A stretch of DNA of 64,000 nt from Streptomyces sp. TBY4. Its GTDB lineage: Bacteria > Actinomycetota > Actinomycetes > Streptomycetales > Streptomycetaceae. Shown in pieces: positions 41,207 through 50,636 of the stretch. The notes under the pieces were generated by a model, which saw only the letters and a list, made by a program, of their open reading frames with translations, did not search any database and was not told where the DNA came from. The position numbers and the translations under genes are program-made. Location of the stretch: contig NZ_JANAVF010000007.1 in assembly GCF_024213195.1 (NCBI RefSeq), positions 1-64,000 of the forward strand. Direction: 5' to 3'. Positions within the stretch are counted from its first letter, which is position 1; each line of letters begins with the position of its first letter.

Positions 41207-42586
41207 CTACGGCTGCGCCAGGATCTGCTTCGCCGCCGCGCGCCCCGTCGCGACGCAGGCGGCCACGCCCACGCCCTCGTACGCCGCTCCGCACAGGGCG
41301 AGGCCCGGGAGCTTGCCGGCGGCCTCGCGGATGCGGGCGATCCGCTCGCGGTGGCCGACCCCGTACTGGGGCAGGCCCCGGTCCCAGCGGGTGACGCGGG
41401 TGGCCAGGGGTTCGCCCATGGGGCCCACCGCGTGGTGCAGCTCGGCGATGGCCGAGCGGATCAGGTGGCGGTCGGGGCGGCCGAGCAGCGCGTCCTCGCC
41501 GATGCGGCCGATGGAGGCGCGCAGCACGAAGGTCTCGGGGGCCGCGTCGTGCAGCCAGGACCACTTGTTGGAGAGGAAGGAGGCGGCCTTCAGGGTGTGG
41601 CCGTCGACCGGCGGGACCAGGAAGCCGTTGCCCTGGGGGAGGAAGTGGGCCTGGGCGCGGGAGAAGGCCATGGTGATGACGGCCGTCGAGGCGTGCGGGA
41701 TCGAGGAGAGCTCCTCCTCGGCGATCGGGGAGTGCGGGCGCAGCAGCTCCGCCGCCGCGAAGGCGGGCAGGGCGAGGATCACCGCGTCGGCCTCCATCGT
41801 CAGCGCGCCGTCGCCGGTCATGGCCTGGACGCGCCAGCGGCCGCCGGTGCTCTGCTGGAGCGAGCGGGCCGTCGTACCGGTGAGGATGCGGGCTCCGCAG
41901 GCTTCCGCGACGGCCGCCGGGAAGCGCCCGGTGCCGCCGACGACGCCCTGGACGGCGACGGCCCCCGAGCGGGGTGCGCCGGCCGCGCGCATCCGGCGCA
42001 GGGCCGGGAGGAGCGGGGTGCCCTGTTCCGCGAGGGCGGCGATCCGGGGCATGGCGGCGCGCAGCGAGAGCCGCTCGGCGAGGCCGGCGTAGACGCCGCC
42101 CAGCATGGGTTCGATCAGCCGGTCGACGGCCTCCTGGCCGAAGCGGCCGCCCAGGTACTCGGTGACCGAGCAGTCCTCGGTGAGCGGGGTGGCCGGGAGG
42201 GTCTCCTCGGCGGCGACGCGGGCGACGCCCTCGGGGGAGAGCAGCCCGGTGCCGACGAGGGCGGAGGGGTCGGTGGGGACGCCCATCACGTGTCCGGCGG
42301 GCAGCGGGCGCAGGGCGCCGTTGGTCCAGATGGTGGTGGGGGCCTTCGCGGGATCGCAGAGGGCCTCGCCGAGTCCGACGGCGGCGGCCAGTTCCACGGC
42401 CTCCGGGCGCAGGGCCATGAGGGACTCCGCGCCCTCGTCGACGGTGATGCCGGCGATGGTGCCGGTCCGGAGCTTCCCGCCGACCTTGGCGTGGCTCTCC
42501 AGGACGGTCACATCGGCCTGGCCGCGCAACTGCCACGCGGCGGCCAGACCGCTGATTCCGCCACCGATGACGATCACTGAACGCAT
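41207..42586 (-). CDS. hemG: Coproporphyrinogen III/protoporphyrinogen oxidase
   Basis: 459 residues, FAD-dependent, HemY type. The Rossmann start VIVIGGGISGLAAAWQL binds FAD, and the ends ALCGAAYEGVGVAACVATGRAAA and GGKLRTGTIAGITVDEGAES are family signatures. In Actinobacteria this enzyme (also called CgoX or HemY) oxidises coproporphyrinogen III in the coproporphyrin-dependent heme pathway. The ATG at 42586 has GGGAG five bases upstream; an in-frame start at 42628 would overlap a palindromic operator. It is the last gene of the nar-linked strand and may have its own promoter. Confidence 0.93.
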   Translation of the reverse strand: MRSVIVIGGGISGLAAAWQLRGQADVTVLESHAKVGGKLRTGTIAGITVDEGAESLMALRPEAVELAAAVGLGEALCDPAKAPTTIWTNGALRPLPAGHVMGVPTDPSALVGTGLLSPEGVARVAAEETLPATPLTEDCSVTEYLGGRFGQEAVDRLIEPMLGGVYAGLAERLSLRAAMPRIAALAEQGTPLLPALRRMRAAGAPRSGAVAVQGVVGGTGRFPAAVAEACGARILTGTTARSLQQSTGGRWRVQAMTGDGALTMEADAVILALPAFAAAELLRPHSPIAEEELSSIPHASTAVITMAFSRAQAHFLPQGNGFLVPPVDGHTLKAASFLSNKWSWLHDAAPETFVLRASIGRIGEDALLGRPDRHLIRSAIAELHHAVGPMGEPLATRVTRWDRGLPQYGVGHRERIARIREAAGKLPGLALCGAAYEGVGVAACVATGRAAAKQILAQP

Positions 42587-42622
42587 TGTGTTCTCCCGGG
42601 GCCGAGGCCGTGGTCGATATGT

Positions 42623-42643
42623 TCCCATATGAAACTTATGGGA
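42623..42643 (-). promoter_or_regulatory. 21-bp palindromic operator upstream of hemG
   Basis: TCCCATA (42623-42629), a 7-base spacer and TATGGGA (42637-42643) form a perfect inverted repeat. It lies 37 bases before the hemG start and 10 bases past the radical SAM stop. The region is AT-rich against the background and has promoter-like TTTCAT and CATATC on the minus strand, so a repressor or activator site is likely. Confidence 0.6.
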
Positions 42644-42653
42644 CCGGAACGGG

Positions 42654-43889
42654 TCAGCGCCTCATGCTTTCGGCCAAAGCCCTGAGGTCCTCCGGATAGG
42701 GGAAGCTGCCGGGCTCGTACGCGCAGTACGGGTCCGCTTCGAGCACGTCGCGCGTGAAGCCGTACGCCCGCGAGCGCGACCCCCCGCACACCGTCTTGAA
42801 CTCGCACGCCCCGCACTTGCCGCGCAGCAGCGAGGGGTCGCGGAGCTTGGTGAAGAGCGCCGATCCCCGGTAGATCTCGGTCAGCGGGTGGTTCTTCACG
42901 TTGCCCGCCGAGAGGGGCAGGAAGCCGCTGGGGTGCACCTCGCCCGTGTGCGAGATGAAGACGAAGCCGCGGCCCGAGGAGACGTCCATGGGCGGCCGGC
43001 GCACGGCGCGCTGCTCCCCGTCGAAGACCCCCAGCTCGCGGGCGCGGGCCGAGAGGCGCTCGTAGAGCGGGCCCAGGACGGGCCGCTCGCCGCGCGCGTC
43101 CAGGACGGTGCGCTGGAGCACCACCCGCCGGAAGTGGTGGCCCTCCGTGGTCTTGGTGGCCATCACCGCCCCGCAGTCGTAGAGGAAGTGCAGGACGTCC
43201 TCGATCTCGGCGGCGGTCAGCGACTCCAGCTGCTCCCCGCGCCCGGTCGGGACCAGGATGAAGCCCGACCAGAGCATCGCGCCCTCGTGCTTGACCAGCG
43301 CCGCGATGTCGGCCAGGTCCTCCAGGCTGGTGCGGGTGACCGTGGTGTTGATCTGCACCTTCAGCCCGAGCTCCCGGGCGGCCCGCCAGCCGTCCAGCGT
43401 CCAGTCGTAGACCCCGGGCACCCCGCGGAAGGCGTCGTGCCGCTCGGCCGTCGAACCGTCCAGGGAGAGCGAGAGCGCGATCGCCCCCGCTTCCCGCACC
43501 GCTACGAGGTTCTCCCGGGTCAGCGTCGGCGTACCCGAGGGTGAGACCGCGACCCGCAGGCCGAGCGAGGTCCCGTACGCGACCAGGTCGGTGAGGTCGG
43601 CGCGCTGGAAGGGGTCCCCGCCGGTGATCACGAAGAGCGGGCTGGGCCTGCCGAAGGCGGCGATCTGGTCCATCACCCGGCGGGCGTCCGCCCCGTCGAG
43701 CTCCCCGGGGTGGCGCAGGGTCTGCGCCTCGGCCCGGCAGTGCAGACAGGCCAGCGGGCAGGCCCGGGTGGCCTCCCAGATGACGATGAAGGGCCGGTCG
43801 GAGACCGCGTGGCGGGGGCTGCGGACGACCTTCTGGCCGGGGCGGGCGGCGGGGCGGCCCGCGGGGCGGTCGGCCGGGCGGGGATTCAC
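42654..43889 (-). CDS. Radical SAM/SPASM protein linked to narI (AhbD/NirJ-like)
   Basis: 411 residues. The SAM cluster motif CPLACLHC has Cys44, Cys48 and Cys51; WEATRACPLACLHCRAEAQ resembles heme-pathway enzymes such as AhbC, AhbD and NirJ. FVITGGDPFQR and the C-terminal SPASM Cys (CGACEFKTVCGG, then YCAYE) bind further clusters. I believe it is the TIGR04053 group. Its GTG overlaps the narI TGA as GTGA, so it is made with NarI, and hemG follows. A role in heme or cofactor maturation for nitrate respiration is inference; substrate unknown. Confidence 0.88.
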   Translation of the reverse strand: MNPRPADRPAGRPAARPGQKVVRSPRHAVSDRPFIVIWEATRACPLACLHCRAEAQTLRHPGELDGADARRVMDQIAAFGRPSPLFVITGGDPFQRADLTDLVAYGTSLGLRVAVSPSGTPTLTRENLVAVREAGAIALSLSLDGSTAERHDAFRGVPGVYDWTLDGWRAARELGLKVQINTTVTRTSLEDLADIAALVKHEGAMLWSGFILVPTGRGEQLESLTAAEIEDVLHFLYDCGAVMATKTTEGHHFRRVVLQRTVLDARGERPVLGPLYERLSARARELGVFDGEQRAVRRPPMDVSSGRGFVFISHTGEVHPSGFLPLSAGNVKNHPLTEIYRGSALFTKLRDPSLLRGKCGACEFKTVCGGSRSRAYGFTRDVLEADPYCAYEPGSFPYPEDLRALAESMRR

Positions 43890-44611
43890 GAGACCCGCTC
43901 CCAGCCGCGCTTGCTCGGGCGGTTGGCGAGCTGCTTCGGGTCCCGCTTGCGGTAGACCACGTACGGCCGGAAGAGGTACTTCAGCGGCACCGAGAACATG
44001 TGCACCAGGCGCGAGTACGGGATCAGCGCGAACAGGACGAAGCCGAAGACGATGTGGATCTTGAAGGCGAGCGGGGCCGCCGCCATCAGGTGGTAGTCCG
44101 GGCTGAAGGTGAACAGGCTCCGGAACCACAGCGAGATGCCGTCGCGGTAGTTGTACCCGTCCATCATTCCGGCCGAGTTGAGCATCGTGGCCGTCAGTCC
44201 GAGGACCATCGCGCCGAGCAGGAACGAGTACATCAGGTGGTCGCTGCGTAGCGTCGCCCGGCGCACGGCCGGGACCTTGAAGCGCCGGTAGACGAGGATG
44301 CCGATGCCCGCGGCGGCCGCGACGCCCGCGAGCGTGCCGGTGCCGAGCGCGATCAGGTGGTAGGCGTGGTCGCTGACGCCCACCGCGTCGGTCCAGCTCT
44401 TCGGGATCAGCAGACCCACGACGTGGCCGAGGACCACGAAGAGCATGCCGAAGTGGAAGAGCGGCGAGCCGATGCGCAGCAGCCGCGACTCGTGCAGCTG
44501 CGAGGAGTGCGTGGTCCAGCCGAACTTGTCGAACCGGCCCCGCCACACCGTGCCCGCGATCAGCAGGGCGATCGAGACGTACGGGAGAACGCCCCACAGG
44601 AGGAGGTCCAT
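43886..44611 (-). CDS. narI: Respiratory nitrate reductase gamma subunit, cytochrome b
   Basis: 241 residues with five membrane helices. It oxidises quinol at the outer face and passes electrons through two b hemes to NarH. MDLLLWGVLPYVSIALLIAG is a typical start; His residues in SPLFHFGMLFVVLGHVVG and KIHIVFGFVLFALIPYSRLVH supply heme ligands. The ATG overlaps the narJ stop (TGATG). Confidence 0.95.
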   Translation of the reverse strand: MDLLLWGVLPYVSIALLIAGTVWRGRFDKFGWTTHSSQLHESRLLRIGSPLFHFGMLFVVLGHVVGLLIPKSWTDAVGVSDHAYHLIALGTGTLAGVAAAAGIGILVYRRFKVPAVRRATLRSDHLMYSFLLGAMVLGLTATMLNSAGMMDGYNYRDGISLWFRSLFTFSPDYHLMAAAPLAFKIHIVFGFVLFALIPYSRLVHMFSVPLKYLFRPYVVYRKRDPKQLANRPSKRGWERVS

Positions 44612-45309
44612 CAGGCGGGCATCCTTTCGGGTGTCGTGGGCCAGGGAAGGTCGGTCGGCGCCGAGAGCGGCAGGTCGGAGGGCATGTCGAGGCCCGGCCC
44701 GAACGGTTCGAGCGCCGAGCCGGCGCCCACCAGCTCCTGCGGCGGCCCGTTCTTGGCGAGGGCCTTCGCCTCGGCCTTGGTCTCGGGGGAGGGCCCGGGC
44801 AGCGTCGCGCAGACGGCTTCGAGCACCCGGGCGTACGGGGACCCGGACTCGGTGAGCGCGAGGCGCAGCAGCTCCAGCCCGGCCCGGTGCTCCTGGAGCA
44901 GCTCGGTGCCGGCCTCCTCCTGGCGGGCGGCGAACTCCAGGGCCACCGGCAGGAAGTCGGGCAGCTCCTCGCCCGCGAACTCCAGCCCGAAGTCCCGGTA
45001 GATCCGCTTCAGCCGGACCAGGGACAGCCCGCGCCGGCGGGTGTCGCCGTCGATCCACCAGGTGAGGTAGAGGCAGCGCCGGTTGCGGGTGTCGAAGGTC
45101 GAGGTGTACTGGGAGCACAGCTCGACCGGGGTCTGCCGCTCGGCCTCGTCGAGGAACGCGCCGAGCAGTGCGGCCGGTTCGGCGGGCGCCCCGGCGAGGG
45201 CCGCACGGAGCCGCGGGAGTTCGTCGTGGAAGTAGTCGCCGGGGTACTGCAGCACGCAGCCCGCGACCAGCCGCACCAGCGCATCACCGCTCAGCTCGTA
45301 TCTGCTCAC
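44611..45309 (-). CDS. narJ: Nitrate reductase assembly chaperone NarJ
   Basis: 232 residues, TorD/DmsD-like helical chaperone. It binds the NarG N-terminus and helps insert the molybdenum cofactor and Fe-S cluster before membrane attachment. CSQYTSTFDTRNRRCLYLTWW and PDFLPVALEFAA are NarJ signatures. AGGAGGAG lies just upstream and the GTG overlaps the narH stop as GTGA. The last 45 residues are a proline-rich tail. Confidence 0.93.
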   Translation of the reverse strand: MSRYELSGDALVRLVAGCVLQYPGDYFHDELPRLRAALAGAPAEPAALLGAFLDEAERQTPVELCSQYTSTFDTRNRRCLYLTWWIDGDTRRRGLSLVRLKRIYRDFGLEFAGEELPDFLPVALEFAARQEEAGTELLQEHRAGLELLRLALTESGSPYARVLEAVCATLPGPSPETKAEAKALAKNGPPQELVGAGSALEPFGPGLDMPSDLPLSAPTDLPWPTTPERMPA

Positions 45310-46835
45310 GAACTCCTCCTCGTGGTACCGAGGTTGAGCATCACCCGGGGCTCGGGCAGTGCGCCGACGGGGCAGCCCTGGTCCACGGCATCGAGGGGGT
45401 GCGACTCGGCCAGCGCCTCCGCGTCGGCGCGGGCCGCCGTCGGGATCACGAAGCGGTCCTCGATCTTGGCGATGGCCAGCAGGCGGAACATGTCCTCCAT
45501 CTCCTGCCCGGTCAGCCCGACGGCCTCGGCGATCGACTCGTCCTTCTCCTCGCCCAGGTTGACCCGGCGCATGTAGGCGCGCATCGCGGCCATCCGGCGC
45601 AGCACCGCCTCCACCGGCACGGTGTCGCCCGCGGTGAGGATCGCGGCGAGGTACTCGACGGGGATGCGCATCGCGTCGATGGCGCCGAAGAGGTTGCCGG
45701 CGTCCTCGCCGTCGCTGCCGGTGGCGGCGACCGCCTCGACGACGGGGGAGAGCGGGGGCACGTACCAGACCATCGGCATGGTCCGGTACTCCGGGTGGAG
45801 CGGGAGGGCGACCTGGTAGGTGGCGATCAGGTCGTAGACGGGCGAGCGCTGCGCCGCGTCGATCCACTCGTCGGTGATGCCGGCCGTGCGGGCGGCGGCG
45901 ATCACGGCCGGGTCGGACGGGTCCAGGAAGCACTCCACCTGGGAGGGGTAGAGGTCGTGCTCGTCCTCGACCGAGGCGGCCTCGGTCACCTTGTCGGCGT
46001 CGTAGAGCATGACGCCGATGTAGCGCATGCGGCCCACGCAGGTCTCCGAGCACACGGTCGGCATGCCGACCTCGATGCGCGGGAAGCAGAAGGTGCACTT
46101 CTCGGCCTTGCCGGTCTGGTGGTTGAAGTACACCTTCTTGTACGGGCATCCGGACACGCACATGCGCCAGCCGCGGCACTGGTCCTGGTCGACCAGGACG
46201 ATGCCGTCCTCCTCGCGCTTGTACATCGCCCCGGAGGGGCAGGAGGAGACGCACGCCGGGTTGAGGCAGTGCTCGCAGACGCGCGGCAGGTAGAACATGA
46301 AGCTCTGCTCGAACTCGAAGCGGATCTTCTCGCCGACCTCGTCGCGGATCTTCTCGACGATCGGGTCCTTCGGGGCGTGCGTGGGCGCGCCGCCGAGGTT
46401 GTCGTCCCAGTTGGGACCCCACTCGATCTTGTCGATGGGTTCGCCGGTGACCTGGGAGACGGGCCGGGCCGTGGGCATGTCGTCGCCCGCCGGAGCCTCG
46501 GTCAGGTTCTTGTACTCGTAGGTCCAGGGCTGGTAGTAGTCGTCGATCTCCGGCAGGTCCGGGTTCGCGAAGATCTTGCCCAGCTTGGCGAGGCGGCCGC
46601 CCGCCCTGAGGCGGAGCTTGCCGGAGCGGGTGCGCTCCCAGCCGCCCTTCCACTTCTCCTGGTCCTCCCAGCGGCGCGGGTATCCCTGGCCGGGGAGGGT
46701 TTCGACGTTGTTGAACCAGACGTACTCGGTGCCCTGCCGGTTGGTCCACGCCTGCTTGCAGGTGACCGAGCAGGTGTGGCAGCCGATGCACTTGTCGAGG
46801 TTCATGACCATCGCGACCTGTGCCATGACGCGCAT
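45306..46835 (-). CDS. narH: Nitrate reductase beta subunit
   Basis: 509 residues. It carries four Fe-S clusters moving electrons from NarI to NarG. Cys groups: CIGCHTCSVTCKQAW near the N-terminus, CEHCLNPACVSSCPSGAMYK and CRGWRMCVSGCPYKK (with the Trp-containing spacing of the 3Fe-4S site), and CTFCFPR. The ATG at 46835 aligns with the E. coli NarH start; neither it nor the ATG at 46826 has a good ribosome site, so coupling to narG (three bases away) is likely. Confidence 0.95.
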   Translation of the reverse strand: MRVMAQVAMVMNLDKCIGCHTCSVTCKQAWTNRQGTEYVWFNNVETLPGQGYPRRWEDQEKWKGGWERTRSGKLRLRAGGRLAKLGKIFANPDLPEIDDYYQPWTYEYKNLTEAPAGDDMPTARPVSQVTGEPIDKIEWGPNWDDNLGGAPTHAPKDPIVEKIRDEVGEKIRFEFEQSFMFYLPRVCEHCLNPACVSSCPSGAMYKREEDGIVLVDQDQCRGWRMCVSGCPYKKVYFNHQTGKAEKCTFCFPRIEVGMPTVCSETCVGRMRYIGVMLYDADKVTEAASVEDEHDLYPSQVECFLDPSDPAVIAAARTAGITDEWIDAAQRSPVYDLIATYQVALPLHPEYRTMPMVWYVPPLSPVVEAVAATGSDGEDAGNLFGAIDAMRIPVEYLAAILTAGDTVPVEAVLRRMAAMRAYMRRVNLGEEKDESIAEAVGLTGQEMEDMFRLLAIAKIEDRFVIPTAARADAEALAESHPLDAVDQGCPVGALPEPRVMLNLGTTRRSS

Positions 46836-46838
46836 TGT

Positions 46839-49800
46839 TTAGAACTCCACCTTCTGGTCGCGGCGGCGGATGACCGTCACCTCGTCGCGCTGGTTGCCGG
46901 TCGGGCCGAGGTAGTTGAAGGCCCAGGTCAGCTGGGCGTAGCCGCCGATGAGGTGGGTGGGCTTGAGCATCACCCGGGTCAGCGAGTTGTGGATGCCGCC
47001 GCGGCGGCCGGTCTTCTCCGTCTTGGGGACGCCGACCGTGCGCTCCTGCGCGTGGTTCATGTAGACCGTGCCGGGCGGCATCTTGTGGGAGACGATCGCG
47101 CGGGCGGTGATCACGCCGTTGCGGTTGACCGCCTCGATCCAGTCGTTGTCCGCGACCCCGATCGCCTCGGCGTCCTGCGGGGACATCCACACCGTCTGGC
47201 CGCCGCGGCCCAGGGTCATCATGTAGAGGTTGTCCTGGTACTGGCTGTGGATCGCCCACTTGTTGTGCGGGGTCAGGTAGCGGACGGCCACCGACTTCGC
47301 CTTCTCGTCGACGGTGCCGAGCTCGGGCTCCCCGTACAGGGTGTGCATGTTCAGCGGCGGCTTGTAGACCGGGAGGGACTCCCCGACCTCGTGCAGCCAG
47401 TCGTGGTCGATGAAGAAGTGCTGGCGTCCGGTGAGGGTGTGCCAGGGCTTGAGGTGCTCGGTGTTGATCGTGAAGGCCGTGTACCGGCGCCCGCCGGACT
47501 CGGAGCCCGACCACTCCGGCGAGGTGATCACCGGGACCGGGCGGGCCTGGGTGTCGGCGAAGGTGATCCGCTTGCCCTCGGCCTCGGCGGCCAGGTGGGC
47601 CATGTGCGTGCCGACCTTCTTCTCCAGGGTCTCGAACCCCTGGGTGGCGAGCCGGCCGTTGCTGGTGCCGGAGAGGGAGAGGATCGCTTCGCAGGCCTGC
47701 TGCGCCGTCTCCAGGCGCGGGCGGCCGTCGGCGGCCCCGCCGCGGACCGTGCCGTTCTTCGCGCCGAGGTAGGCCACCTCCTCGGCCACGTCGAAGGTGA
47801 CCGCCTTCGTGGTCACGCCCAGGGTGTCGACGAGCGGGCCGAGCGCGGCGAACTTCTCGCCGACCGCCCCGTAGTCCCGCTCGACGACCGCCAGGTTGTA
47901 CATGGTCCGGCCGGGTACGGGCTCGCACTCGCCCTTCGACCAGTCCAGCGCGACCCCGCCGGGCTGGGCCATCTCGCCGCCCGGAGTGTCGTGCTGGAGG
48001 GCGGTGGCGACCAGGTCCTTGCGGACGCCCAGGTGGGAGCCGGCCAGTTCGCCGAAGCGCTCCGCCAGCCCCAGATAGGCGTCGTAGTCGGACTTCGCCT
48101 GCCACGGCGGGTCCACCGCCGGGGTGAAGGCGTGCAGGAAGGGGTGCATGTCCGTGGAGGACAGGTCGTGCTTCTCGTACCAGGTGGCCGCCGGGAACAC
48201 CACGTCGGACAGCAGCGTCGTGGACGTCATCCGGAAGTCCATGGACATGAGCAGGTCGAGCTTGCCCTCCACGTCCTCCTCCCGGTACGTCACGTCCTTG
48301 GGCGTGCAGCGCGGCCCGTCCTCGGGGAGGTTGGAGTGGGTGCCCAGGAGGTGCTTGAGGAAGTACTCGTTGCCCTTGGAGCTGGAGCCCAGCAGGTTGG
48401 CCCGCCACACGTTGAGCACGCGCGGCCAGTTCCGCGGGGCGTCCGGGTCCTCGCCGGCGAAGCCGAGCTCGCCGCTCTTCAGCTGCCGGACCGTCTCGGC
48501 GACCGGGTCCTCGGCCTCGCCCAGCTCCAGGGAGTTGCGGTCGAAGGTCGGGTACGAGGGCATCCAGCCCATCCGGGCGCTCGCCGCCAGGCAGTCCGAG
48601 CCCGTCATGCCCTCGAAGGCGCCCTTGGCGAGCGGGGAGGCGAGGGCCTCGGCCGGGAGGGTGTCGTAGCGCCACTGGTCGGTGTGCAGGTAGAACCAGG
48701 CGGCGCCGATCATCTGGCGCGGCGGGCGCGACCAGTCGGAGGCGGCGGCCAGCGTCGCCCAGCCGGTGACGGGGCGGCACTTCTCCTGGCCGACGTAGTG
48801 GCCCCAGCCGCCGCCGTTGCGGCCCTGGCATCCGGTCAGGGTGAGCAGCGCCAGGAAGGAGCGGTAGATGGTCTCGGAGTGGAACCAGTGGTTGGTGCCG
48901 GCGCCCATCAGGATCATGCAGCGGCCCTGTGAGTCCTCCGCGGTCTTCGCGAACTCCCGTGCCACGCGCACCGCCTGGGCCGCCGGGACCGAGGTCAGCG
49001 ACTCCTGCCAGCCGGGGGTGCCCGGGGCGCTCGCGTCCTCGTAGCCGGTGGGCCACACGCCGGGCAGGCCCTCGCGGGCGACCCCGTACTGGGCCAGCAT
49101 CAGGTCGAAGACGGTGGTGACGAGCCGGTCCCCGTCCGCGGTCGCGAGGCGCCGTACGGGCACGCCGCGGCGGATCGTGCCGCCCTGCTCGTCGTCCTCG
49201 AAGCGGGGGAGGGTGATCTCCACGCTCTCGTCGGCGGTGCCGTGGAGGGTCAGGCGCGGGACGGTGTCGCCGAGTTCGAGATTCCACTCGGGCTTCTCGT
49301 TCTTGCCCCAGCGGTGGCCGAGCGTGCCGTTCGGGACGAGCGCCTCACCGGTCGTGTCGTCGATCAGGACCGTCTTCCACTGCGCGTTCTCCGTCTCCTG
49401 GCCGAGATCCGCGGCGGTGACGAATTTCCCGGGAACCAGTCCCTGTTCGGTTTCGGTGAGGGAGACCAGGAAGGGCAGGTCCGTGTACTTCCGGACGTAA
49501 TCCGTGAAGAAGGGGGTCTGCTTCTCGACGAAGAATTCCTTGAGGATGACATGGCCCATGGCGAGGGCCAGCGCACCGTCGGTGCCGGGGTGCGGGTGCA
49601 TCCATTCGTCGGCGAACTTCGTGTTGTCCGCGTAGTCCGGGGAAACGGCGACGACCTTCTGGCCGCGGTAGCGGGCCTCGGTCATCCAGTGGGCGTCGGG
49701 GGTGCGGGTGACGGGGACGTTGGAGCCCCACATCATCAGGTAGGCCGCGTCCCACCAGTCGCCGGACTCGGGCACGTCGGTCTGGTCTCCGAAGACCTGC

Positions 49801-50528
49801 GGGGAGGCGACCGGGAGGTCGGCGTACCAGTCGTAGAAGGAGAGCATCGGCGCGCCGATGAGCGAGTGGAAGCGGGCGCCCGCCGCGTGCGAGGCCATCG
49901 ACATCGCCGGGATCGGGGAGAAGCCCGCGACCCGGTCCGGGCCGTGCTCCTTGATCGTGTGCACGTGCGCGGCGGCGACGATCTCCGTCGCCTCCTCCCA
50001 CGTCGCCCGCACCAGCCCGCCCTTGCCGCGCGCCTGCTGGTACGTACGCCGGCGGACCGGGTCGGACTGGATGTCGGCCCAGGCCTCCACCGGGTCGCCG
50101 AGGCGCGCCTTGGCCTCGCGGTACATCTCCAGCAGGGTGCCGCGCACGTACGGGTAGCGGACCCGGGTGGGGGAGTAGGAGTACCAGGAGAAGGAGGCGC
50201 CGCGCGGGCAGCCGCGGGGCTCGTACTCGGGACTGTCGGGGCCCACCGAGGGGTAGTCGGTGGACTGGGTCTCCCAGGTGATGATCCCGTCCTTGACGTA
50301 GACCTTCCACCGGCAGGAGCCGGTGCAGTTCACGCCGTGGGTGGAGTACACGACCTTGTCGTGGCTCCACCGGTCGCGGTAGAAGGCCTCCGCGGCGCGG
50401 CCGCCGGTGTGGTGGACGGTCCGCAGGTCGTCCGAGACCTCGGCGGTCCGGAAGAAGCTGCCCGCCTTGATCAGCGATTCGGCGGCGTCCTGGTGTCCGC
50501 GTCCATCGCGTACGTGGCGCTCGTGCAA
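46839..50528 (-). CDS. narG: Respiratory nitrate reductase alpha subunit
   Basis: 1229 residues, the usual NarG size. It reduces nitrate to nitrite at a bis-MGD molybdenum site on the cytoplasmic side. The FS0 cluster ligands are His64, Cys68, Cys72 and Cys107 (HGVNCTGSC, RGCPRG), and the molybdenum ligand is Asp237 in DWYADLPVASPQ. No twin-arginine signal is present, as expected for this class. The start is a TTG with GGAGGG six bases upstream. Operon order is narG-narH-narJ-narI-radical SAM-hemG. A DevR/OsdR-like box lies upstream. Confidence 0.96.
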   Translation of the reverse strand: MHERHVRDGRGHQDAAESLIKAGSFFRTAEVSDDLRTVHHTGGRAAEAFYRDRWSHDKVVYSTHGVNCTGSCRWKVYVKDGIITWETQSTDYPSVGPDSPEYEPRGCPRGASFSWYSYSPTRVRYPYVRGTLLEMYREAKARLGDPVEAWADIQSDPVRRRTYQQARGKGGLVRATWEEATEIVAAAHVHTIKEHGPDRVAGFSPIPAMSMASHAAGARFHSLIGAPMLSFYDWYADLPVASPQVFGDQTDVPESGDWWDAAYLMMWGSNVPVTRTPDAHWMTEARYRGQKVVAVSPDYADNTKFADEWMHPHPGTDGALALAMGHVILKEFFVEKQTPFFTDYVRKYTDLPFLVSLTETEQGLVPGKFVTAADLGQETENAQWKTVLIDDTTGEALVPNGTLGHRWGKNEKPEWNLELGDTVPRLTLHGTADESVEITLPRFEDDEQGGTIRRGVPVRRLATADGDRLVTTVFDLMLAQYGVAREGLPGVWPTGYEDASAPGTPGWQESLTSVPAAQAVRVAREFAKTAEDSQGRCMILMGAGTNHWFHSETIYRSFLALLTLTGCQGRNGGGWGHYVGQEKCRPVTGWATLAAASDWSRPPRQMIGAAWFYLHTDQWRYDTLPAEALASPLAKGAFEGMTGSDCLAASARMGWMPSYPTFDRNSLELGEAEDPVAETVRQLKSGELGFAGEDPDAPRNWPRVLNVWRANLLGSSSKGNEYFLKHLLGTHSNLPEDGPRCTPKDVTYREEDVEGKLDLLMSMDFRMTSTTLLSDVVFPAATWYEKHDLSSTDMHPFLHAFTPAVDPPWQAKSDYDAYLGLAERFGELAGSHLGVRKDLVATALQHDTPGGEMAQPGGVALDWSKGECEPVPGRTMYNLAVVERDYGAVGEKFAALGPLVDTLGVTTKAVTFDVAEEVAYLGAKNGTVRGGAADGRPRLETAQQACEAILSLSGTSNGRLATQGFETLEKKVGTHMAHLAAEAEGKRITFADTQARPVPVITSPEWSGSESGGRRYTAFTINTEHLKPWHTLTGRQHFFIDHDWLHEVGESLPVYKPPLNMHTLYGEPELGTVDEKAKSVAVRYLTPHNKWAIHSQYQDNLYMMTLGRGGQTVWMSPQDAEAIGVADNDWIEAVNRNGVITARAIVSHKMPPGTVYMNHAQERTVGVPKTEKTGRRGGIHNSLTRVMLKPTHLIGGYAQLTWAFNYLGPTGNQRDEVTVIRRRDQKVEF

Positions 50529-50590
50529 GGCGACCCTCCAGGCCGGAAGAAAAGGCGGTGCGTGGGACCGGGCAAGATGCCCCGCAGACG

Positions 50591-50636
50591 ACGCTACGCC
50601 CGGCGCGGAAGCGAATCCGATGACAAAGGTCCCGGA
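50591..50636 (-). promoter_or_regulatory. Inferred nar promoter with DevR/OsdR-like box
   Basis: The 14-mer ATGACAAAGGTCCC (50620-50633) matches the DevR core GGGACTTTNGTCCC at 12 of 14 positions, allowing A or T in the centre. On the minus strand TAGCGT (50596-50591) could be the -10 box with a start near 50585, which puts the box at about -41. This would give a leader of about 57 bases before the TTG of narG. The assignment is by motif only. Confidence 0.5.

Noticed and set aside
45168..48932. A 1254-codon plus-strand frame antisense to narJ, narH and narG
   Set aside because: The nar genes are unmistakable; the frame is a composition artefact.
45310..49287. A frame extending narJ upstream to 49287
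   Set aside because: It overlaps narH and narG in another frame; the GTG at 45309 with AGGAGGAG is the natural narJ start.
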